64,000 nt of DNA from Chloroflexota bacterium (GTDB lineage Bacteria; Chloroflexota; Dehalococcoidia; Lucifugimonadales; Lucifugimonadaceae). The DNA is taken from NCBI GenBank assembly GCA_013204555.1, contig JABMNO010000032.1, forward strand, positions 1 through 64,000, in the 5' to 3' direction. Below the pieces are notes generated by a model. The model made no database searches, was not told where the DNA came from, and worked only from the letters and a program-made list of their open reading frames with translations. Positions 51,523-60,145 of the stretch are shown piece after piece. A program made the position numbers and the translations under genes. Each line of letters opens with the position of its first letter. The first letter of the stretch is position 1.

Positions 51523-53790
51523 TTACAGACCCTGTCTTACGATTCCGAAAACGCCTCTGACGTTCTCTAACCGCGAGAATAGCCTGCTCAATTGTTTGCT
51601 ACCAGTAGTGTACACCGTAAGAGTAACGGAACAGGTGTCGTTGCCTTCGTCTTCTGTCGATGTCAGTGAATGAATATTGACCTTCTCTTCGCCCACCAGC
51701 GACGTCAGGTCTCGAATCAAGCCAACGCGATCCCATGCCTCTATTTTGAACCGGGCGGGAATGCGCGACGCGGAGTGGCCCCAATCCACTTCCACCAGGC
51801 GCTCGGGCTGGTCTTTGCCTCGAAGATTAGAACAGAGCGTCCGATGTATGGTCACGCCTCGACCACGTGTCAGATAGCCCACAATTTCGTCGCCGTACAC
51901 CGGATTGCAGCACAAGGCTTCCCGAGTCAGCAGTCCGCTCATGCCCATCACGATGGTGCCGGACGTCCCGTCAACCTTCTTCAGGGGCTTCTCCGGCTCC
52001 TGTGGATGCGACTCCGTCGGGGTGGACATGAGCTTTGCAACCACTTCGCCCGCATGTAACTCTCCTGAGCCGATCAGCTCATAGAGCTCGTTCGTGGAGC
52101 CGTAACCCATCGCCTCAGCAACATCTTCGTGAGACAACTTCTCATGGAGCCTCCGGAGCTGCCTGGAAAGAAACTCTCGGCCATGGGTCTGCTTTTCCTC
52201 TCTCTCCTGACGCCTGAACCACTGGTTCACCTTCGACTGCGCACTGGCCGTCTTCAGATATCCGAGGTCGGGGTTCAGCCAGTCGAGCCGTGGTTTTCCG
52301 GGGCCTTTGTTCTTGCGGATGCTTACCGTGTCGCCGTTGTGCAGCGGCTTGTTCAGCGCTGTTAGCTTTCCATTGACCACCGCTCCACCTGTCTGGTGGC
52401 CCAGATTAGTGTGGATCTTGTATGCGAAATCAAGCGACGTTCCGCCTGCGGGCAGTTCGATGACATCTCCAGCAGGCGTGTAGACAAAAACCTGATCCCG
52501 CAAGATGTCAGTTTTGATCTGCTCAAGCCACTCGAAGTCCTCGCTGTGATCGCGATCGGACTCAAGGAGTTGCCTCAGCAGGGTCATCCCTTCATCAAAT
52601 CTGTCTGGTGAGTCACCGCCTTCTTTGTAGAGGGTGTGCGCTGCAATCCCGTTTTCCGAGATGTTGTGCATCTCCGGAGTGCGAATCTGCACTTCAACCG
52701 GGAATCCATCAAGAGCTTTTACGGTGGTGTGAAGCGACTGGTACATGTTGTCTTTTGGGCTGGCGATGTAATCGTCAAACTGGCCGCCCATGGGTGGCCA
52801 GAACCCATGAATCACACCGAGCGCCGCATAGCAATCGCCCACTGAATCGACGAATACGCGCAGGGCGAACAGATCATGGATGTCACCCAGCTTCTTGCCT
52901 TGAGCGGCGTATCGGGCCGCTTTCTGGTGAATACTGTAAATATGCTTGGCTCGCCCGGTGACCTCGGCCGGTATCCCTGCGCTTTTAAGGGCCTTGTCTA
53001 CCTCCACAGTCACACGTTCAACGTACTCTTCGCGCTGGGCGCGCTTGCGTTGCAGCAGGCGCGAAAGCGCACGAAATTCACGTGGCTCAAGATACTTGAA
53101 CGACTCATCTTCCAACCGCCACTTGAGATCCCACATTCCCAATCTGTGCGCCAACGGAGCGTAAATATCCAGAGTTTCTCGGGCAATGGCGATCTGTCGA
53201 TGTTGAGGAAGCGCCTTCAACGTCAGCATGTTGTGGAGCCTGTCTGCGAGTTTGATCACAACAACACGGACATCTTTGGCCATTGCCACGAACATTTTTC
53301 GCATTGATGCAGCACGAGCCGCCGCAAGGGCAGATTCCCGTTCCGTGCCTGCATCCAGTCCACCGGTTATCGAGACCGAAGCATCTGCGTTCCAGGGCAA
53401 CATGCTGCCGTCTGCATTCAGTTTGGTGACCGAATCTACAAGAGAGGCAACATTGGGATTGAATCGATCTGCAAGTTCTTTGAACTCGATGCCGCAATCT
53501 TCCATCGTATCGTGCAAGAGTCCTGCCGCCACGGTATCGGCGTCCATGTGCAACTGGGCAAGGTAATGGGCTGTGGCGATGGGGTGTTCAATAAACGGCG
53601 CGCCTGACTTCCGGCGCTGCTCCCCATGAGCACGAATTGCGAAATCGAGGGCATTCGAGATGAACTGGCTCTGATCTTCTGTGAAGTTATCCTTCACTAA
53701 GATCATGAGATTCGCACCCGGGTTGGCGGTCTGGCGCGGCCGCGACCGTCCGTTGCTGTTTGAGTCCGAGGTTCTCGTTTGAGTAGCCAT
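51523..53790 (-). CDS. rel: Bifunctional (p)ppGpp synthetase/hydrolase (Rel/SpoT)
   Basis: A long RelA/SpoT homologue of 755 residues. The HD hydrolase domain has GAPFIEHPIATAHYLAQLHM and LLHDTMEDCG (HDxxED intact). The synthetase domain has YASPKDNMYQSLHTTV-type residues (IASPKDNMYQSLHTTVKALD) and the segment VEVQIRTPEMHNISENGIAA. TGS (VFVYTPAGDVIELPAGGTSL), helical and zinc-finger-like regions follow, and a C-terminal ACT domain (KIEAWDRVGLIRDLTSLVGE). Intact motifs in both catalytic domains suggest it both makes and degrades the alarmone. The N-terminal ~28 residues are polar and low complexity. Confidence 0.95.
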   Translation of the reverse strand: MATQTRTSDSNSNGRSRPRQTANPGANLMILVKDNFTEDQSQFISNALDFAIRAHGEQRRKSGAPFIEHPIATAHYLAQLHMDADTVAAGLLHDTMEDCGIEFKELADRFNPNVASLVDSVTKLNADGSMLPWNADASVSITGGLDAGTERESALAAARAASMRKMFVAMAKDVRVVVIKLADRLHNMLTLKALPQHRQIAIARETLDIYAPLAHRLGMWDLKWRLEDESFKYLEPREFRALSRLLQRKRAQREEYVERVTVEVDKALKSAGIPAEVTGRAKHIYSIHQKAARYAAQGKKLGDIHDLFALRVFVDSVGDCYAALGVIHGFWPPMGGQFDDYIASPKDNMYQSLHTTVKALDGFPVEVQIRTPEMHNISENGIAAHTLYKEGGDSPDRFDEGMTLLRQLLESDRDHSEDFEWLEQIKTDILRDQVFVYTPAGDVIELPAGGTSLDFAYKIHTNLGHQTGGAVVNGKLTALNKPLHNGDTVSIRKNKGPGKPRLDWLNPDLGYLKTASAQSKVNQWFRRQEREEKQTHGREFLSRQLRRLHEKLSHEDVAEAMGYGSTNELYELIGSGELHAGEVVAKLMSTPTESHPQEPEKPLKKVDGTSGTIVMGMSGLLTREALCCNPVYGDEIVGYLTRGRGVTIHRTLCSNLRGKDQPERLVEVDWGHSASRIPARFKIEAWDRVGLIRDLTSLVGEEKVNIHSLTSTEDEGNDTCSVTLTVYTTGSKQLSRLFSRLENVRGVFGIVRQGL

Positions 53791-53852
53791 CAGCGTAATT
53801 TTATCTTGTTGGCGTCAGATGAGGATTACGTTGTACGTAACCGAGTTTAGAG

Positions 53853-54872
53853 CTATTTGCCCCCGAAGTATCGCGCTATCTCATCTCTCTCAAATTCTGG
53901 CAGCGGCCGGGAACGACCATTCTCCTCAATCTCCAGACCCGCAGATTGAGGCGTCAACTCACCGATGATCTCGGCGTGCCGACCTTTCTTGCGAATCGCG
54001 TTGACGATCTCATCGGATTTCGCTGGGTCAGCCGCAATTAACAGCGCACCGGAGGCGATAAGCCCCCAGGCATCCAGTTTGAGCGCCTGACAAATTGCCA
54101 TCGCCTCCGGGTACATCCGAACGGAATCGCCCTTGATCGTGACTCCTACGCCGGAGGATCTGCACATCTCCGCGATTCCAGTGGCGAGTCCGCCTTCAGT
54201 TGGATCATGCATGGAATGAACGCCACCCACCGCGACAGCCACTCCTGCGTCCTTTACAACGCTTATACCCGGCTCATCAAGGAACTTTCGGGCCCGAGTC
54301 AGGATTGCCTCTTCCACGCCTGATTCGCGCAATCGGTCAGCGGCCTGTGTGGCGAGGATTGCCGTCCCTTCAACCGCTATTCCAGATGTCAGAATCAGTT
54401 TGTCCCCGACCTGGGCTCCAGACGTCGATATCTCTTTACCGCGACCAACAGTGCCCAGCATCGCGCCTGAGAGAATTGGTCTTGGAAGGTCCACGGTGAT
54501 TTCGGTGTGGCCGCCAATCAGACTCACGTTCAGAGATTTGCAGGCCGACTGGAGCTGAGTGAAGACATCCTCGGGCAAAGACGGATCACTTCCCTCGGGG
54601 ATGAACAGCGTCGCCATGAACCAGCGTGGAACCCCGCCGGTTGCAGCGACGTCATTCGCGTTTACCTGCACCGCGTACCAACCGATTCGGTCGGTGGCGA
54701 ACGTGATCGGGTCCGTTTTGGCCACGATTAGTTCGGTGCCGGGATCGATAACCGCCGCGTCTTCACCGGGCCTTGGACCCAGTACGACCGAGGGATCGCC
54801 AGATGTATCGACCGTTTTCAGGAGGCGCGCCAGCAGGTCGGCTGGCAGTTTTCCAGCTTTAAGTCCGCTCAT
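53853..54872 (-). CDS. AIR synthase/HypE-related protein
   Basis: A 339-residue protein of the PurM/HypE/ThiL/SelD superfamily. It starts with a HypE-like KLPADLLARLLKTVD, then the ATP-site GPRPGEDAAVIDPG, VNANDVAATGGVPRWFMATL, SLIGGHTEITVDLPRPILSG and HDPTEGGLATGIAEMCRSSG. These are HypE-type landmarks, but the protein ends DEIARYFGGK and lacks the C-terminal PRIC-type Cys that carries the cyanate precursor in HypE. No hydrogenase maturation gene is nearby. It is probably a HypE-like ATP-dependent enzyme of unknown substrate. It lies between rel and two lipoproteins on the same strand. Confidence 0.78.
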   Translation of the reverse strand: MSGLKAGKLPADLLARLLKTVDTSGDPSVVLGPRPGEDAAVIDPGTELIVAKTDPITFATDRIGWYAVQVNANDVAATGGVPRWFMATLFIPEGSDPSLPEDVFTQLQSACKSLNVSLIGGHTEITVDLPRPILSGAMLGTVGRGKEISTSGAQVGDKLILTSGIAVEGTAILATQAADRLRESGVEEAILTRARKFLDEPGISVVKDAGVAVAVGGVHSMHDPTEGGLATGIAEMCRSSGVGVTIKGDSVRMYPEAMAICQALKLDAWGLIASGALLIAADPAKSDEIVNAIRKKGRHAEIIGELTPQSAGLEIEENGRSRPLPEFERDEIARYFGGK

Positions 54873-54899
54873 ATCACCTGAAAGCGCAATCGTTTACTT

Positions 54900-55856
54900 C
54901 TACTGGGGAGGGAACGCCGGGAACTCCCGGGAAGCTAACGCCTCATTGATCAGTCTCTGGAAAGCCCCTGGAGCGATTCCATCCTGACCATCCCAGAATG
55001 GTTGGACACCCCGGATTACCTCACCCTGACCGGCACAGGCGTACAGGAAGGAGACCGTGCCAGCGGCGCTGATGAAGTCGATCTGGAAGAGCGGAGTACA
55101 GTCCGATCTTTCGCCAAGATGTGTATCACCAGAGAGGGCATCAAGGGTCAAACCGATCCGGGGTGCGTCATCCACCCTCACGAACTCTATTGGATCGTTC
55201 CCCGGAGGGAGAGCTGAGACGACGATTGAATTCACGCCGGTGAGATTCGCAACTTCGACCAGGTTGAGTGATGGCGTCGATGCCTGACTGGCAGCTTCGG
55301 CACATGAGATGACGTTTTCACCTAACCCGTCCGTGTGAACCTCCAGAGTGATGCCGCCGCCGTTCACAATGACCTTCCACCCGGACACCTGAACCTGTGC
55401 GTACATCACACCAGGAATCTCACACCCCAGGCCGGTGGTTGGCCATGTCTCTGGATCTTGAGAGAGGACGCTGATTTCGCTGGTGGGAACTCCAAGCTCT
55501 TCTGCGGCTAGAACTACCGCTTTAGCCCTTGCGAGGGATGGGCTGCTGGGAGTTGGAGTTGGCGTGGGAGGGCGAGGAGTTGCGGTCGCTGTTGGTTGTG
55601 GGGCGCTGGTAGCAGTTGGCGCAGGCGTGGGTACGGCAATAGGTGCGGGTGCCGTAGGCGCAGGTGTCGAAGTGGGAGTTGGAGCAGATGTCGCCGTTGG
55701 CTGTGGAGGGATTGCAGTGGCGGTAGGGGCAAGCGCCACAGGGGGCTGGGTCGGTATCGGCGTCGGGTCGTCATCGCCACCGCCGCAGGCGATCGCTATA
55801 AGAATTAACGATGTAGGAATCAGAATGATCGAGCGTATGGACGGCCGGAAGTTCAT
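54900..55856 (-). CDS. Predicted lipoprotein with Pro/Thr linker, family unknown
   Basis: A 318-residue lipoprotein: lipobox IAIACGGG (Cys24), then about 85 residues of Pro/Thr/Ala repeats, then a globular region. The first ~75 residues of that region carry a module beginning with a helix (LARAKAVVLAAEELGV) and continuing GLGCEIPGVMYAQVQVSGWK, with a HTDGLGENVISC end. A comparable module is in the next gene. The last part has Cys residues in RSDCTPLFQ and LYACAGQGE. I do not recognise a catalytic domain. Its 3' end lies 27 bases upstream of the HypE-like gene. Confidence 0.7.
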   Translation of the reverse strand: MNFRPSIRSIILIPTSLILIAIACGGGDDDPTPIPTQPPVALAPTATAIPPQPTATSAPTPTSTPAPTAPAPIAVPTPAPTATSAPQPTATATPRPPTPTPTPSSPSLARAKAVVLAAEELGVPTSEISVLSQDPETWPTTGLGCEIPGVMYAQVQVSGWKVIVNGGGITLEVHTDGLGENVISCAEAASQASTPSLNLVEVANLTGVNSIVVSALPPGNDPIEFVRVDDAPRIGLTLDALSGDTHLGERSDCTPLFQIDFISAAGTVSFLYACAGQGEVIRGVQPFWDGQDGIAPGAFQRLINEALASREFPAFPPQ

Positions 55857-55920
55857 CTATTCAAACTCGATTTCTTCAGTGACTCGGTAGTAGCACACCA
55901 ATTCTAGCCCGGCACTGGCA

Positions 55921-55942
55921 AGGGTGGGATTGAAACCTGCCG
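55921..55942. repeat. GATTGAAACCTGCC palindromic repeat remnant
   Basis: AGGGTGGGATTGAAACCTGCCG is a degenerate, opposite-half copy of the intergenic palindrome at 26043, 41413 and 58442, lying between the two lipoprotein genes. Confidence 0.4.
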
Positions 55943-55998
55943 TGACGTTGAGGTGAAGGCAGCGCGATATTACGACATGACTTGCCGCACGCGATAAC

Positions 55999-56913
55999 TT
56001 ACTTGCCACCCGCAAGGGCGGTTTGGATTGCCTCGATTTGGATGTCAGGAGTCGGCGTGACTTCCATCATGCTTCCACCGAGATCAACAGTAATTCTTTC
56101 GACCGACCGAAATTCGTACTCGGCAGATTCAGGTGCTCCTTCCACGAGCAAGAACACCGATTTGAATTGTTCCTGTTCGCAGCTACCAGTGGCGTTTTCG
56201 AACACATTCACGCGCACCACGTCCGGGTCAATAAGCCATTCAACGGTGTCAACCGTTACCGCTAGATTGCACCCCGTCTGAGCAAACGTCGTCCCAACAA
56301 GGTCTTCGTTTTCCCAATCGATGTCACCGTCATCGACGATAAACGTCCCTTCAGAGTCCAGTTCCAATGCATTGGCTTCAAACGCGTCGATCGCAACCAC
56401 TGTTTCTCCAACAAATCGCTCAGGATCCAGTATCTGACCAAGCCCCGCCAACTCCGTGAAGGAAAGTAACTGAGGGACGGAGTCGCACAGCGCACCATTA
56501 CCGCCTATCGCGTCAGCGTGATATTCGTAACGAATCCCCTCATGAATGAGTCCTGCCACAACACCGGGAATATTGTAGATACCCTCATACAACTCTGGTG
56601 GTGGCAAACACCCTGGTGAAATTCTGGTGAATGGCCGCCCCTCAATGCTGTCCAGCCTGACATCAGACGGTACTCGACCTAACCGATTTTCCAACGCCTC
56701 GGTGGCGCTATCGACAATGTTCCTTGCCAGTTCAAACTCATCAGTTGGCAATGCGCCGGGTGGCACTTGTGTTGGCGTTGGTCCGGGGGTTGGGCTGGCA
56801 GCGGGCGTGTAGAACTCTTCGCATGCAATAGCGAGAAGAAATATCACCGATATTGTGGCCGCCAGGAGCCTGGGGGCCTGTCTGTGGGTCTGAAGATTCG
56901 AGGGTCGGTGCAT
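55999..56913 (-). CDS. Predicted lipoprotein, family unknown, related to its neighbour
   Basis: A 304-residue lipoprotein with a basic N-terminus and lipobox LAIACEEF (Cys31), followed by a short Pro/Thr linker. The next region shares a layout with the neighbouring lipoprotein: a helix (ELARNIVDSATEALENRLG), then SPGCLPPPELYEGIYNIPG and IRYEYHADAIGGNGALCDS. The C-terminal half is acidic (FIVDDGDIDWENEDLVG) with paired Cys residues in QTGCNLAV and TGSCEQEQ. No enzyme motif is recognised. It reads on the same strand as its neighbour with a 142-base gap holding a repeat remnant. Confidence 0.68.
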   Translation of the reverse strand: MHRPSNLQTHRQAPRLLAATISVIFLLAIACEEFYTPAASPTPGPTPTQVPPGALPTDEFELARNIVDSATEALENRLGRVPSDVRLDSIEGRPFTRISPGCLPPPELYEGIYNIPGVVAGLIHEGIRYEYHADAIGGNGALCDSVPQLLSFTELAGLGQILDPERFVGETVVAIDAFEANALELDSEGTFIVDDGDIDWENEDLVGTTFAQTGCNLAVTVDTVEWLIDPDVVRVNVFENATGSCEQEQFKSVFLLVEGAPESAEYEFRSVERITVDLGGSMMEVTPTPDIQIEAIQTALAGGK

Positions 56914-57345
56914 GCTCTGTTAGGCCGTAATTGCGTGAGCCAGTCCACTATGCAGCATATCCGATGAACACAGCGATAGCGCCGTAGGCATGCAACACGT
57001 TCATCTGTATTGAGCCAGCGCATCTGGTCGCCCCTGAACGAACGTAGGTATTGCGTCTTTACACGTAGTGATTATCGTATGCACGAATTATTTTCTTCGC
57101 ATATAGATACCAAAATACTATCGAATAGTTTCCCGGGTGATCTCAGATAGGAATTACGATGGCTGCATGAGGAATTCGTGTACTTCAGAAAAAGGTGATG
57201 GAATTCCAGACCTGATTGGTATAGATTCTATAGCCGATGGTAATTTAAACGTACGTACGAGTGCCCCAGAGAGTACGTGCGATACGGGTGACCGGTGTGC
57301 TTGACGAGAGTTCTCCGGGCTTAGTGAACTGAAAGATCTGATCAA
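56914..57345. other. AT-richer non-coding gap before the iron-uptake operon
   Basis: No gene is evident in these 430 bases between divergently oriented genes. The stretch 57060-57180 is clearly richer in A and T than its surroundings. A self-complementary ACGTACGT lies near 57250. Promoters for both flanking genes should be here, but I could not identify a convincing ferric-uptake-type operator. Confidence 0.4.
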
Positions 57346-58398
57346 TTGAGCTATCTGTCCCTGAGAGCGCATCGCGCCATCCCGTTGATTCTTGCCATGG
57401 CTATCATCGCCGCTGCCATCGCATGTGGCAGCGCTGACGAGGCGGTTTCATCCTCTGGTGATACCGCTATATCTGAGACTTCCAGAGAACTGATCATCTA
57501 TTCAGGCCGGAGCGAATCGTTAGTTGATCCAATTCTCCAGCGCTTCGAAGAAGTTTCGGGAATAGATGTCAAGGTCCGTTATGGGAGCACCGGGGCGCTG
57601 GCTGCAACGCTGCTGGAAGAGGGTGATCGGACTCCCGCGGACGTGTTCTTCGCCCAGGATCCAGGAGGATTGGGAGCGATTAGCGAGATGCTCATTCCAA
57701 TCTCAACTGATGTTCTGAACCTCGTACCAGAGTGGGCGCGTTCTCCCGATAGCACGTGGATTGGCACGTCTGGTCGGGCGCGGGTTGTGGTCTACAACAC
57801 CGAAAATGTTTCTGTTGACGAGCTACCAACCAATATTGAGGGGTTCACAGACTCGAAGTGGAAAGGTCGCATCGGTTGGCCGCCGTCCAATGGGTCATTT
57901 CAGGCCATGGTGACCGGAATGAGAATCATCTGGGGGGAGCAGCGAACTCAGGATTGGCTTGAAGGCATCCTCGCTAACGAACCTGTGATCTACGCAAAAA
58001 ATGCTCCAACGGTTCAGGCTGTTTCCGATGGCGAAGTGGACGTAGGGTTTGTAAACCACTACTACCTACACCGATTTATCGCTGAGCAGGGTGATGATTT
58101 CCCCGCACGTAACTACTACTTGCCAGATGGCGGACCCGGCTCCGTGGTTCTCGTTGCCGGTCTTGGCGTAATCGACCCCTCCAGCCCTGCAGAGGAGTTC
58201 ATTCGATTCCTCCTCTCAAAAGAGAGCCAGCAGTATTTCGCCGATGAGACCTTTGAGCACCCGTTGATCGCTGGCGTGGCGACCCAGCCCGGTATTCCGG
58301 ACATAGATAGCCTCGCCAGGCCAACCATTGATATCTCAGATCTGGGTGATCTGGAGAGCACGCAGGCGCTTCTCAGAAAGACAGGAGTTCTCCCATAG
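57346..58398 (+). CDS. fbpA: Ferric iron ABC transporter substrate-binding lipoprotein
   Basis: A 350-residue FbpA/FutA-type binding protein. The lipobox is IIAAAIACGS (Cys27), replacing the free periplasmic form of Gram-negatives. The mature part starts ELIIYSGRSESLVDPILQRF, then VKVRYGSTGALAATLLEEGD and ADVFFAQDPGGLGAI, which is the family's typical order. A Tyr pair, NHYYLHRF, falls where FbpA proteins place iron-ligating Tyr residues. The start is TTG at 57346 with a weak site upstream. It is the first gene of a three-gene importer. Confidence 0.9.
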   Translation: MSYLSLRAHRAIPLILAMAIIAAAIACGSADEAVSSSGDTAISETSRELIIYSGRSESLVDPILQRFEEVSGIDVKVRYGSTGALAATLLEEGDRTPADVFFAQDPGGLGAISEMLIPISTDVLNLVPEWARSPDSTWIGTSGRARVVVYNTENVSVDELPTNIEGFTDSKWKGRIGWPPSNGSFQAMVTGMRIIWGEQRTQDWLEGILANEPVIYAKNAPTVQAVSDGEVDVGFVNHYYLHRFIAEQGDDFPARNYYLPDGGPGSVVLVAGLGVIDPSSPAEEFIRFLLSKESQQYFADETFEHPLIAGVATQPGIPDIDSLARPTIDISDLGDLESTQALLRKTGVLP

Positions 58399-58441
58399 CG
58401 GGTACATATCTGAACCCTGCCCCGCTTTCATAGCTCGGTAC

Positions 58442-58463
58442 TGGCAGGTTTGAAACTTGCCCA
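58442..58463. repeat. GGCAGGTTTGAAACTTGCCC palindromic repeat copy
   Basis: TGGCAGGTTTGAAACTTGCCCA is a near-perfect inverted repeat and a clear copy of the family at 26043. It lies in the 100-base space between the binding-protein and permease genes, so its hairpin is part of the iron-uptake transcript and could set the ratio of binding protein to permease. Confidence 0.6.
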
Positions 58464-58498
58464 TCCATTAGCAGGAAAATGCGAATAGCCAGATTGAG

Positions 58499-60145
58499 TT
58501 GACGTCGCTGCGTTTGCAGTCCGCTATCCCACTCGGGGCCAACAGGCTTCGGGGCGGATTCACGCTGCTTCATTTAGTAGGTATTGCGGTTGCCGCGTTG
58601 GTCCTGCTGCCAATCATCTACCTTGGAATTCGTACTTTCACAGCGGACACATCAGCCGTCGATCTGATATTCCGACAGCGAACCGCCGAGATCCTTCTGA
58701 GGTCGATACTGCTCGTTGGGCTGGTTACGACGGGTTCGGTCCTAATAGCCGTTCCCATGGCCTGGCTCACACTCCGCACCAACCTCCCATTCCGAAATCT
58801 GTGGACGATCGCCGCTGTCCTGCCACTTGTGATCCCCAGCTTTATTGGAGCGTTTGTGGCGGTGATTGCGCTCAGTCCGCGCGGAATGTTGCGTGATTTG
58901 CTGGATACGCTGTTTGGCGTAGAGAGACTCCCAGACATCTTTGGCCTGCCCGGCGCCACGTTGGTACTCACGTTGCTGACGTTTCCGTATGTATTCATAC
59001 CTGTAAGGGCATCGCTTCGGCGCATGGATCCTGCACTGGAGGAGATGTCACGCAACCTTGGGCATGGCAGTCTGGCGACGTTCAGATACGTGACGTTGCC
59101 GCTCCTGAAGCCAGCGATATCGGCGGGAGCAGTGCTCACCGCCCTTTACACGCTAAGCGACTTCGGAGCCGTTTCGTTGCTCAGGTATGAGACATTCACG
59201 TGGGCGATATTTGTCCAGTACGATACCGCATTTGACCGTTCGATCGCTGCGGCCTTATCCCTTGTGCTGGTCGCTGTTGCGCTTGGGATTCTCGCTGTAG
59301 ACATCGCTTCCCGCGGCCAGGGTAGGTACCACCGTTCAACCGTCGGTGCGGTGCGCCCGGTCCGGCAGATTGAGCTCGGCGGGTGGCGCTGGCCGGCACT
59401 GGCATTCGTGTCCGTTGTGACCGCCCTCAGCCTGATGGCCCCGCTGGGCATCGTCACCTTCTGGGTGATCCGGGGAGTCGTGCGTGGCGAGGAGGTCGGG
59501 TTGGACTGGACCGCGTTTTCAAACTCGTTGCAAGCGGGCGGACTCGCTGCGCTATTCACCACTCTGGCAGCGGTCCCCGTGGCGATTCTTGCGGTGCGCC
59601 ATCGTGGGCTACTCAGTCTCGCCATAGAGCGAGCCACATATCTGGGTTTCGGACTTCCGGGTATTGCGGTTGCGCTGGCATTAGTATTCTTCGGCATCAA
59701 CGTCATCACGCCCATATACCAGACTCGTGCGCTTCTAATTCTCGCTTACATCATCCTGTTCTTACCGGCCGCTATTGGCGCGATAAGGGCTTCTCTGATG
59801 CAGGTGAATCCGCGAATTGAAGAGGCTGCGAGAGGACTCGGTAAAAACCCGTGGCAGGTGGCATGGAGAGTTACGCTACCGCTTGTGATGCCGGGCGTTC
59901 TCGCGGGGGCAGCAACGGTATTTCTGCTCACCATGAAAGAGCTCCCAGCGACACTGATCCTGGGACCGATTGGGTTTCAGACTCTCGCCACTGATATCTG
60001 GGGATTCACCGAAGAGGCGTTCTTTGCGAAGGCTGCGGTTCCGGCGCTAGTGCTCATAATATCCGCTGGGGTCCCCACAGCATTCCTGCTGTTCAGGGAC
60101 GCTCAGCTATCATCAACCGACACTTCTGACTCCACAACGGAATAA
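58499..60145 (+). CDS. fbpB: Ferric iron ABC transporter permease (fused, FbpB-type)
   Basis: A 548-residue integral membrane protein with about twelve hydrophobic segments, made of two fused permease halves. Each half has the EAA loop that meets the ATPase: MDPALEEMSRNLGHGSLATF in the first, and VNPRIEEAARGLGKNPWQVA in the second. The arrangement is that of FbpB/CysTW-like iron permeases. The start is TTG at 58499, and the stop TAA overlaps the ATG of the ATPase gene by one base (60145). Confidence 0.9.
   Translation: MTSLRLQSAIPLGANRLRGGFTLLHLVGIAVAALVLLPIIYLGIRTFTADTSAVDLIFRQRTAEILLRSILLVGLVTTGSVLIAVPMAWLTLRTNLPFRNLWTIAAVLPLVIPSFIGAFVAVIALSPRGMLRDLLDTLFGVERLPDIFGLPGATLVLTLLTFPYVFIPVRASLRRMDPALEEMSRNLGHGSLATFRYVTLPLLKPAISAGAVLTALYTLSDFGAVSLLRYETFTWAIFVQYDTAFDRSIAAALSLVLVAVALGILAVDIASRGQGRYHRSTVGAVRPVRQIELGGWRWPALAFVSVVTALSLMAPLGIVTFWVIRGVVRGEEVGLDWTAFSNSLQAGGLAALFTTLAAVPVAILAVRHRGLLSLAIERATYLGFGLPGIAVALALVFFGINVITPIYQTRALLILAYIILFLPAAIGAIRASLMQVNPRIEEAARGLGKNPWQVAWRVTLPLVMPGVLAGAATVFLLTMKELPATLILGPIGFQTLATDIWGFTEEAFFAKAAVPALVLIISAGVPTAFLLFRDAQLSSTDTSDSTTE

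Noticed and set aside
55560-55770. Apparent tandem DNA repeats
   Set aside because: They are codon-level repetition of Pro, Thr and Ala in a lipoprotein linker and not an independent repeat array or CRISPR.
55483-55890. Gly/Val-rich frame opposite the lipoprotein linker, resembling a repeat protein
   Set aside because: It is the antisense of the Pro/Thr linker of the lipoprotein at 54900-55856, a compositional artefact.
57240-57260. ACGTACGTAC stretch as a regulatory site or iron box
   Set aside because: Short self-complementary sequence with no resemblance to known ferric-uptake operators and no second copy.
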